Shown: positions 56,380 to 64,000 of the stretch, piece by piece
Layout of the letters: each line of letters begins with the position of its first letter
Numbering within the stretch: position 1 is the stretch's first letter
Program-made: the position numbers and the translations under genes
The notes under the pieces: generated by a model
What the model saw: the letters and a program-made list of their open reading frames with translations, nothing else
Told to the model about the DNA's origin: nothing
Databases searched by the model: none
Origin: Datisca glomerata
Lineage: Eukaryota > Streptophyta > Magnoliopsida > Cucurbitales > Datiscaceae
Direction of reading: 5' to 3'
DNA length: 64,000 nt
Assembly: GCA_003255025.1 (NCBI GenBank)
Contig: QANY01005488.1
Span: forward strand, 124,001 to 188,000

Positions 56380-57590
56380 TCGATTTTTTACCAGGATATG
56401 ATAATCTTTATTTACTTGAAACAATTGCTTCATTTAAAGAATCCATGCAATTAAGTACACGATGTACTAAAAGAAAATTAACAAGTGAGAATTCAAGTAC
56501 GTTATGGCACAAGAGATTAGGTCACATCTCCATACGGAGAATAGAGAGACTTGTGTCAGATGAAATTCTCAGTCCCTAAGATTTCACAGATGTTGACGTT
56601 TGAGTTAATTGCACAAAGGGAAAACAAACCGATAAAAGGAGATCTGAAGCCAACAGGACTCAAGACATCTTAGAACTTATTCATACGGGCATTTGTGGGC
56701 CATTCTCTTCGGTTGCCTTGAATGGTCAACAATATTTTATAACGTTCATAGACGGTTATTCTAGATATGGCTACAAATATCTCAGTCATGAAAAGCCATA
56801 GTCATTGGACGTGTTCAAAAATTTTAAGGCTGAAGTTTAGAATCAACTCAACAAAAGGATTAAAAGTGTCAGATCTGACTGTGTTGGTGAGTACTATGAC
56901 AGATATGATGGTTTAGGTGAACAACGTCCAGGACCGTTTGCTAAATTCCTAGAGGAATGCAGTATCGTCCCACAGTACACTATGCCAGATTCGCCCATTA
57001 TGAATGGTGTTGCTGAAAGACGAAACAGAACGCTTAAGGAGAGAGTCAGGAATATGATTAGTCATTCGACCTCACCAGAATCACTCTGGGGTGAAGCATT
57101 TAAGGCTGCAACATAGTGTTCCAACTAAAACGACTTCCAAAATCCCATATGAGCTTTGGACTGGCAAGAAACCTAGTCTAAGGGATTTGCACGTTTGGGG
57201 ATGTCCAGCTGAGGCAAGACCATATAAGCCTAATGAAAAGAAATTGGACTTACAGACTGTGAGTTGTTATTTTGTTGGATACTCTAAAAGATCCAAGGGT
57301 ACAAGTTTTACGATCCCACAACCATCGATTTTTGAGACGGGAAATGCCCGATTCCTTGAGGATGCCGAGTTTGCAGGGGAAGATATGGTTCGGAATTGTG
57401 TCCTTCAGGAGGAATATGTTGATATTCCCACATGTGTTATTAGCATTGATCAGATGTATCAAATGGTAATAACCAATAAGAATGTAATAAATGTGGACAT
57501 AATTGTCCAAAAAATCATAATTAAAAATATTATATATTTAAATACATGTACGATATATGTGTATCTGAGTAGTTTTCATAAAACTAGTTA
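56380..57590 (+). pseudogene. copia pre-integrase and integrase fragment
   Basis: Pre-integrase motif SSTLWHKRLGHISIRRIERL at about 56,495-56,555. Integrase core: GPFSSVALNGQQYFITFIDG (Asp 1), SDCVGEYYDRYDG (Asp 2), and SPIMNGVAERRNRTLKERVR (catalytic Glu) up to 57,055. A frameshift at about 57,110 moves to the frame 57,091-57,591 (TTSKIPYELWTGKKPSLRDL, VWGCPAEARPY, VGYSKRSKG). Stops lie within the first part. Ends before any RT motif. Confidence 0.88.
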
Positions 57591-57634
57591 ACGTTTTAAT
57601 TTAAAAAATATAGGGCTAAGTTTAAAAAATTAGT

Positions 57635-57770
57635 GCATCTGGGCCAGGCCGAAGCAGTGAAAAACCACGCGAATCGCTGCATGCCGAAGTCTCACAGATC
57701 CCACATCATGAAATGGTTATGAGCTTTGTTAGGAATCGGCTATGAATAACAACGGTGTTCCTTGTTTTAC
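57635..57770 (+). promoter_or_regulatory. Decayed snRNA promoter of U5 copy 2
   Basis: USE-like ATCCCACATCA at 57,698-57,708 (last base changed) and TATGAATA at 57,741 in place of TATAAA, 32 bases apart as in copy 1. Both elements carry substitutions at conserved positions. Confidence 0.75.
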
Positions 57771-57900
57771 ATCACGCAGTCGCGCGGTGAGCACAGAGCG
57801 AACTATTCTCTCACCTTTTACTAAAGAATACCGTGTGCTCGCCGTTTATAGCGGCATACGCCTATTTTTGGAGAGGTTTCTCTTTGATGACAGGCCTCCT
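57771..57900 (+). pseudogene. U5 snRNA, second copy, probably non-functional
   Basis: Same layout as copy 1: outer stem CGGTGAGCACA/TGTGCTCGCCG is perfect here, and the Sm site ATTTTTGG (57,864-57,871) is kept. However loop I reads CACCTTTTACT (57,812-57,822), with the invariant G changed to A, and the loop stem has a C-A mismatch (ATTCTCT/AAAGAAT). With the altered TATA and USE, this is likely a pseudogene or a variant of low output. Ends are approximate. Confidence 0.8.
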
Positions 57901-58287
57901 AATGTTTATTCTAATATTTTTCACTGATGGAGTCTTATCCCTAAATAAATCTTTAGTTAATATGATAATGTATATAAGTAAAAAATCTAATTTCATACAC
58001 CATTCAAAACATGATATATGAAAAAATCGAACAAAGGGTAATTTTTTCAAGACTAATCGATGTATATAAAAAGGTAAATAAATAAACGTCAAAACTAATT
58101 CATAAACTGTCAGCAGACGTTCTTCTGGTAGTTTGTCCCCCTCTCTAATTTCCTTCTGCAGCTGAAGTGAATGGTGAAAAGGTCAACACTCAAGCTAATA
58201 CATCTCCATAATCCAGGCCATGAGGGAAGGAAATGTACAATTCATCAAGTTCTCTGTGATAAAGGGGTTTAAGGTGTGACTTGTTGA

Positions 58288-61184
58288 TCAAAAATCATAC
58301 TTTGTCCTTCCACTATTTAGAATAAGGCATAACATATCAGAAATATCAGAAGAAGAGTTGAAGAAATCCCACGATTCGAGCATCAACCGTTTTCTTGATC
58401 CTTTGAAATGAATAACCTGCATTTTGCAAACGAAAGGCATATAATACGATGAATCATCGCAGTTAGTATCGCCGAACTTTATTGCTGATTAAGATTCTAT
58501 TTAGCTGTTTTACTTGGCTTAGTAGTATATTACCTTAACATCCAATGGCATGCCATGGAACTGGCCTGCACCCTCTGGTGGTGTCCAATTGTACAAAGCG
58601 CATGGTAGAAAAAGCACTGAAGCACCACCGATTTTTTCTTGAAAAGTTTCTGGTTTTGAAAATTTTCTAACATCAAATGATGGATGAGACTTGATCATCC
58701 AGGCTAGAGATAACTGGTCTCCCAGCATGCGTGAAGCAGTCATGAATTTAGAACTGTAAACTTGTAGTACTTGCTGTAGAAATATCTTCGCCCTACAGTC
58801 AAACCCAGAACAACTAGCTTTTCTCAGCATATAAATGATCAAATCTGTTTTTGTGCAAGTCAAGTTAATCACTGACAAAAGAAAATCATGAAAAAATTTT
58901 CAAAAGAGAAACTATAAAAGAGTCCAGAAGAGATTAACTGTTATATGGGTTGGTTCTTATATTAGATTCATTCATTCAATCATTTACTTTCTTTAAACAT
59001 ATATAATCAAAATTTATGACATAAAAGGAATATACCGACATTCTTTCAATCAAAATAGCATATAAAGTCGAAAGTTTAAAATACCAATGCATTCACCTTA
59101 ATAGCCCATCACGGGTGCCTCTCACTGCTATAAATCCTGAATTTAGAGGTTGCTCTTTGTTGTTCCGAAAGGTGAGAGCAAGATGAAAATTTGGGTAATT
59201 ACGAAAAAGTTCTCTTAAGTCATCAATCACTGCCACATCTGAGTCAGAGAAGATGTAATGACTAATATGGCCCTGCAACTGAGGTTGTCCTTCAAGTCTT
59301 ATGTCTAGAAAGGCCTGCACAGACAAATTCAATTAAACAACTAAAATTGTGAGACACGTTCCTCTAAACATCAAAGAAAGATTCAAATATTTATTTCATC
59401 CGATATTATGTTTGAATTACATCACATATGGTAACCAAGAGATCTCAATGGCTGTAACAGCTCTGTAAGTTTAACACATACACGCACAGAGTCAAATTGC
59501 TGTCAGGAAAAGATTTCGTGTAGTAGTTAAAAAGGATAAACTAATATCATGTGGTCTAATATAAAAGTTTAAGAAGCTCAATTCAAATCATCGACAGAAT
59601 ATCCACAATCTATCAATTGAATGCCTTACAATGTAAGACCTGATTCTTTGAAGCATCAGTTTATCTCGTGAATATTCACCCTGTATTGGATACACGGTTA
59701 CTTTATTTCTATGCACCCAGAGATCTGAAGCCGGATCAGTTAGTATGATTATCTCACTTTGAGGCATTGAAACCTGCCAAAACATTCATTTTGCTAAATA
59801 GAGTTGCTTCATAAACAACATAAATTTCCGTTGTCATCAAATTTATAGACACGTTAAATAAGTAAATAGACTACCATTTGAGGAGTTGATTGATATATGT
59901 ATATTGTAGAGTTTGTCTTCAAGAGAATTGTTTTGAATCAAAAGTGGAAAAGAAAAAACTCTATGGAAAGAACCAAGAAGCAAAGCTGGACATTTATATA
60001 GAAATCACAAAAGATTGTCAGCTTCGTATCATTCCAAACAAAAGAATCCCATGTTTCTTATGAACAAGCATGGAACTTGACATTCGATGATATTTTCTCA
60101 CTATTGATATATAAACAAGAACTTGACATCTATTCCTATACCAAAAGATCTTCAAAACATCAATACGAATACAAATCAAACTAATATCTGTGAGTTGTAC
60201 AGTCCATTACCACCATCAATACTGATTCAGCACAATGAAAATCAATTTCTTAGACAACGCATGAACGTGATAGTTGTTCTCTTATTCCAAAATTTTAATT
60301 GCAAATGAAAGATTGAAGGAAAGAGAAGAACCCAAAAGGATAAAAATAAAAGAATGAGACGAAATTAGAATTTTATGCTCCAATTAATGTCAGACATAGA
60401 CTTAAAACTAATATATCAACAATATTATCTCCTGACACAGATTTAACCAATGGTCCAATGCTTTTTAAACGACCTTGATCGCCTGAACTCCGATTGAAGA
60501 ATTACCTGAATGAAATTGATGAAGACATTCAAAACTGCCATCGACCTCTCCACTTTACCATATGAAACATTCCGGACTCTCACTGAGTCACGAACATCAC
60601 CTGATGCATTATAAGTAGTAAAGACAGTGACAAAAGCAATTCCATCTCCTGAATTAGAGGAAGTAGCAATTAACCCATGGGTCTTATTGAGGGCTTTGGT
60701 GCCTGCAACACGATTTTTTTTAAGAAGAGATCAATCAATTGAACTAAAACTTGAAGTAGTATGTTTCACTTAGAAAATTGTGCAAATTCTGTCAGCTTGA
60801 GATTTCACAGTTGAATTGCCAGACCAAAACACAGACTCCCGCTGAAGTATAATTAATAGAAATTAAGCAACAATAAAAGCGTGAAAGGTGGAAGAACCTA
60901 TGCATTGCAAGCGATCTGGTCGGCCTTGCCCAGCAGCAGGCCCGAGAACTAAATGGTCGAATTTCGTGCTGCGTTTCTTTGGAAGATCCCGTACGGTTAG
61001 GTTCTGGTGCAATTCCAAAACTGAATAAACATTGAAATCAATCAAAATTTGGAGAAATTTACCAGGAATAGTAATGTTTATGGATGGAAGGCTCAGGGCT
61101 GTGACTACCAGATAGGATATGGGGAAGAAAGAAAAGAAGAGGAAGGAAGAGCAAGAGACGACGCCGTCCGCTGCAAACTCTCAT
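58288..61184 (-). CDS. Nucleotide-diphospho-sugar-transferase-like protein, seven exons
   Basis: Exons (minus strand): 61,184-61,109; 61,020-60,898; 60,702-60,506; 59,773-59,630; 59,314-59,097; 58,792-58,534; 58,416-58,288. All introns are GT..AG, the sum is 1,146 bases and one frame stays open for 381 residues. Residues 1-25 (MRVCSGRRRLLLFLPLLFFL, then PHILS) form a signal peptide or anchor, so the protein enters the secretory pathway. Exon 5 has HYIFSDSDVAVIDDLRELF, whose DSD resembles the DxD metal/nucleotide-sugar site of GT-A glycosyltransferases. LNSGFIAVRG and DQLSLAWM, then HFKGSRKRLMLESW, fit the same fold. I recognise it as a conserved plant protein of this superfamily; donor and acceptor are unknown. 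The second exon only stays in frame if the donor at 61,108 is used, not the stronger GTAAAT at 61,062. A MULE begins about 155 bp upstream of the ATG. Confidence 0.82.
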
Positions 61185-61339
61185 GCTTTACTAAGGCGGA
61201 AAGCGAAGCTCCGGTCACTGGTAATCTTACTGAGTCCGATGCATTAGCTGCTCAGTCGGTTTGCCTCGACGAATACTGTTATTACGTTCCCGTTTCTTTC
61301 CCAGCAAGTTGAAGGATTATTATGAGTTGCCTCGATGGA
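61185..61339 (-). promoter_or_regulatory. Truncated upstream region of the transferase-like gene
   Basis: Only about 155 bp of non-transposon DNA remains between the start codon at 61,184 and the MULE end at about 61,340. No clear TATA box is visible in it, so any distal promoter either lies beyond or inside the MULE or has been displaced. Confidence 0.5.
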
Positions 61340-61799
61340 TTTTTTTGTTAGACTGGAACCAAAACTAACCGTTTTATAAAAATAAACTCTATCACTAATT
61401 TTTGTTTATTCCAGATTCACTTTTCCTTCACTTTTCCTTCACCTTTTCTTCATTCCCATTCTTATAAACTGTCAAATCAAATATCATGGTTTATTCACTT
61501 TACACTCGAAACCTACATTTCTACTTCTTTGTTTTTCATTTTTTCTACTTCTTTGTTATCTTCTTCGTTTTCCTCTTCGTTTTCTTCTTCGTCTTGTTCC
61601 TTCTTCCTGTAACAATAAATGATTGTTTGTTCTTCTCTCTAGAACAAGTATAAGTTTTATTTTCTTCTTTCTGATAATATTTACTTGTCTTCTTCCTTCT
61701 TTCATGAGTTTTTCATTTTCATGAATTTTCTGAAAATATTTATTAGTTTTCTTCTTTCTGAAACGTTGTTTGAAATTCATTTATTGTACATGATCACTA

Positions 61800-62100
61800 C
61801 AAAATGACGATGTAGTGTTAAACGAGGTCTACACGAGTACTACACGAGCCTCGTGTCGACTACACGCAGGGTACACGAGTCCCGTGTAGACCTCGTGTAC
61901 TCTATATGATCATCGTGTAGTGCATCAAAAACTTCTTCAACAATTCATGAACATCGTATAGCATCTATTACACTACACGAGTACTACACAATATCATGTA
62001 CTCCTCGTGTAGGACTTATTACAGTACACATGGTCTACACGATGCTCGTGAAGGCCTCGTGTACACTACACGATGGCTACACGATTATCGTGTAATATTC
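61800..62100. repeat. Palindrome array, CTCGTGTAG/CTACACGAG type
   Basis: About 300 bp of GTCTACACGAG, CTCGTGTAG, ACTACACGATGG and CATCGTGTAG words. Palindromic arms resemble those at 49,951 but with GAG/CTC in place of GATG/CATC in most copies. Lies between the TIR and the transposase remnant. Confidence 0.85.
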
Positions 62101-62155
62101 TATTTCATTATGTATTCTTCTTATACTGACTTCCTTCATTGATGTATATACAGAT

Positions 62156-62554
62156 ATGTCTGAAGTTCAAATTTTTGTAATCCATGATGGAGATTGGGTG
62201 AAAATGGTACAACATGGTCTTTTAGTGGAGAGAAGATCAAATTATTGGAGATATATACTAACTGCACTTATCACGAGCTATTGGGTATATTTCATGAAGA
62301 ACTCCAAATAGACCTCTCAAAGTATGATATGTCCATCAAATTCTTTATAGAAGCCATGTCCCCTGCTCTTCTACTGAAATTTTAAAGGATAGTTATTTAC
62401 AATTATTTGTTAAGGAGAATGGATCAGAATCACTTAGAAGCCCACTATTTGTAAGTAGTGAGAATGAAGTGTAAACGTTGTGGGCAAATTGGCCACAACC
62501 GACAAATGTGTAGAAATCTAATTCTTCTGTCTCAACGAGATGAGCAAGCCACTT
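62156..62554 (+). pseudogene. MULE transposase with its middle deleted
   Basis: ATG at 62,156 after an acceptor-like TATACAG. The first 14 codons give MSEVQIFVIHDGDW, the same N-terminus as the 34,330 transposase. One base is missing, so the next block (TTWSFSGEKIKLLEIYTNCT, then YHELLGIFHEEL) is in another frame. At about 62,455 the sequence jumps to VKCKRCGQIGHNRQMCRNL, a CCHC zinc knuckle that normally ends the transposase, and stops at 62,554. The catalytic and SWIM domains are therefore absent. The element could move only with a transposase supplied elsewhere. Confidence 0.85.
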
Positions 62555-62762
62555 AAATATAAATAATGACTTTGTAGACTTAAATTAAATATTAATATAG
62601 AAATATACTCGTGTTTGTTATTTAATAATGTCATAAAGTTTAATAATGCCCATGAAGTCATCGTACAAAATATATCAAAATTATTTAAAACTAAAATAAA
62701 AATCCATAAAATATATCAAAATTATTTAAAACTAAAATAAAAATCCATAAAATATATCAAAA

Positions 62763-63791
62763 TTATTTCGGTTTAACATTGCCATGTGCAAATAACTCAA
62801 TTGCGATTTGTCTTCGATATTCTGGCATTCGTTGTTGAGTTATTTCTTGGAGGTTCTTCTCATATGCCAGGGCTTCGATAAACTTAAAAGTGAATATCCT
62901 ACAATCGAACCCACAAAACACATGAAATGCAAAAACACAATTAAATAATATGTATGAAATTTTAAGTGGACTTTCAAAAAATGTAAATTTCACTCACCCA
63001 TTCTCTTGTTATGGACACTTCATGTCTCATATTTCCACTCATCTTTGGGATTAACCTCCTGTCTTCTCACATATATGTTCATCATTTGAAGATGCTGAGA
63101 GACAATCTTCATGAAATGTTTCATTATTTCATTGTACAAGGAGCGTGGATATGACAATCGCATTGTTTATGGAGTTATAAATACAAATACACTGGCCAAT
63201 CAAATCAAACTCAACTGCAATCCAATGATTGCGGTTCACATTCATTGGAAAGATAATCTTATTCGACTGTTCGTAGCTCCTTCCAAAATTCATCTAAAAG
63301 CTGAGGACTAGGTACCAGAGCTGATCATCAACGTCAATATCCCAGCCCGTGAGATCTTACTCAAACTCTGCTATTCAGCCAGACAAGTTCTCCTGTAATG
63401 TCACGGGAAAATATTTAAATCCTCAACGTCAATAAAAAATAGTCATGATGACTACACGAAGTCTACACGAGACTCGTGAAGGGCGTGTAGACTACACGAG
63501 GCACGAAGTCAAAAACAAATCTTACTTACTTGCAGAATCAAATCACCAACACTAATTTTGATATGAATGTTGTATTCTTGCAAATCCCTCCTCATGAGCT
63601 CATGGGTTGCATTGATATGCTGTAATATAATAAACATTAGTTAATATATTTATAATTATTTTAAATACCACATTAAAAGAGATTATAAATAACTTCTTAC
63701 ATTTGACTCTGGCCATTGATAAGGTGAAGATACTAGTTTTTTGAACCAGGTAAGGTCAACGGTGCAAAATCCAACGTCTACTTTCTCGTTC
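62763..63791 (-). pseudogene. Ulp1-type C48 cysteine protease remnant (MULE gene)
   Basis: Exons on the minus strand: 63,791-63,701 (NEKVDVGFCTVDLTWFKKLV); 63,619-63,530 (HINATHELMRRDLQEYNIHI); 63,393-62,998; last exon to the TAA at 62,763. The third has GWDIDVDDQLW, then in a shifted frame FPMNVNRNHWIAVEFDLIG with the catalytic His of C48 proteases and, at the Asp position, YNS. The last has FDCRIFTFKFIEALAYEKNL, keeping the catalytic Cys but with Gly changed to Arg next to it. The last acceptor AG appears mutated to GG. Stops in exon 3. The DUF1985 part, if any, lies outside the window. Non-functional. Confidence 0.82.
63430..63510. repeat. Small palindrome cluster within an intron of the C48 remnant
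   Basis: GACTACACGAAGTCTACACG, ACTCGTGAAGGGCGTGTAG and ACTACACGAGG words, same motif family as the 61,800 array, here in intron 63,529-63,394. Confidence 0.75.
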
Positions 63792-63834
63792 CTGTACGAC
63801 ATAATTATAGATCAAAATTATGTACATGGATTGG

Positions 63835-64000
63835 TTTACTACATGTTGGTTACACAATGTTAGTGTAAACATCGTGTATATTATACGATGGATATAGGAG
63901 GTCAGTGTAACCATCGTGTAGTATACACGATGTCAGTGTAACCATCATGTAGTATACACGATGTCAGTGTAACAATCATGTATACTACACGATGGCTACA
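63835..64000. repeat. Right-hand palindrome array, CATCGTGTAG/CTACACGATG type, cut by window edge
   Basis: Units of about 30 bp with GTCAGTGTAACCATC(G/A)TGTA and GTATACACGAT. Nearly identical in motif to the arrays at 49,951 and 51,616. Lies upstream of the C48 gene, as the equivalent array lies upstream of the DUF1985 gene in the 9.5-kb MULE. Confidence 0.88.

Larger units (their letters stand above)
55424..57590 (+). mobile_element. Ty1/copia element, 5' portion only
   Basis: A 5' LTR (55,424-55,925) is followed by a primer-binding site, a GC-rich leader and a pol fragment covering pre-integrase and integrase. gag and protease are deleted between about 56,340 and 56,380, and RT, RNase H and 3' LTR are absent. 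The second U5 copy starts shortly after the pol fragment. The solo LTR at 7,038-7,793 belongs to the same family. Confidence 0.88.
61340..64000 (+). mobile_element. Kaonashi-type MULE, left part (continues beyond the window)
   Basis: The left end (GATTTTTTTGTTAGACTGGA, then ATCACTAATTTTTGTTT at 61,338-61,410) is related to the MULE end at 49,492. Inside are a palindrome array, a shortened transposase on the plus strand (62,156-62,554), a C48 Ulp1-type protease remnant on the minus strand (63,791-62,763), a small array in its intron, and the start of a right-hand array at 63,835. The convergent gene layout is the same as in the 25,870-35,360 element. The right TIR is not in the window. Confidence 0.82.

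Noticed and set aside
58140..58287. Further coding exon after the transferase stop codon
   Set aside because: The frame ends cleanly at TGA 58,288-58,290. Downstream sequence shows no continuation of family-like residues.
1..64000. tRNA or rRNA genes, organelle DNA insertions
   Set aside because: Looked for tRNA arm motifs and rRNA words on both strands and found none. The PBS matches to initiator tRNA-Met are only 12 bases in LTR context.

Overview
This window is nuclear DNA of a flowering plant, most likely a eudicot. It is AT-rich and contains an intronless UDP-glucuronate 4-epimerase gene, a U5 snRNA gene with the plant USE/TATA promoter, Tat-lineage Ty3/gypsy and Ty1/copia retrotransposons, and several Mutator-like elements (MULEs) of the Kaonashi type, which pair a transposase with a Ulp1-type gene. 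Only two protein-coding host genes look intact: the epimerase (11,964-13,280, +) and a seven-exon nucleotide-sugar-transferase-like gene (58,288-61,184, -). One U5 snRNA gene (about 53,835-53,961, +) also looks intact. Nearly everything else is mobile DNA in various stages of decay.

Layout. 1-6,441: a Tat-lineage gypsy element on the minus strand, cut by the left window edge, with its 5' LTR at 5,950-6,441. 7,038-7,793: a solo copia LTR with a perfect 5-bp target duplication. 10,716-11,030: a 158-bp tandem duplication upstream of the epimerase. 14,886-42,972: a second Tat gypsy element (+) that has been opened by a minus-strand copia element (21,027-38,033), itself opened by a 9.5-kb MULE (25,870-35,360), which in turn carries about 1 kb of gypsy gag-protease sequence just inside its left end. 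The gypsy element may itself sit inside a small inverted-repeat element. 45,082-46,047: a short non-autonomous MULE with a perfect 9-bp target duplication and an ORF of GRF zinc-finger type. 48,500-52,650: a mosaic of MULE debris with Ulp1 exon remnants, a plant-mobile-domain (PMD) gene fragment and two large minisatellite arrays. 53,690-57,900: two U5 snRNA copies on either side of a truncated copia element. 61,340 to the right edge: the left part of another Kaonashi-type MULE, beginning about 155 bp upstream of the transferase start codon.

The most unusual signal is a recurring theme in the MULEs. Each carries arrays of short, near-perfect palindromes of about 20 bp. The sequence differs in each element: a CTACTTGAA/TTCAAGTAG family, a CATCGTGTAG/CTACACGATG family, a CTCGTGTAG/CTACACGAG family and a TGCTAGACC/GGTCTAGCA family. 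In the 9.5-kb MULE the palindromes lie upstream of both genes, inside an intron-like region, and in a roughly 93-bp tandem array between the convergent genes in which most units also carry a TATAAAA box. Their role is unknown; transposase binding, hairpin RNA production or promoter/insulator activity are all possible.

All coordinates, identities and exon boundaries were derived by eye from the sequence. Family assignments rest on recognised motifs, not on database searches.
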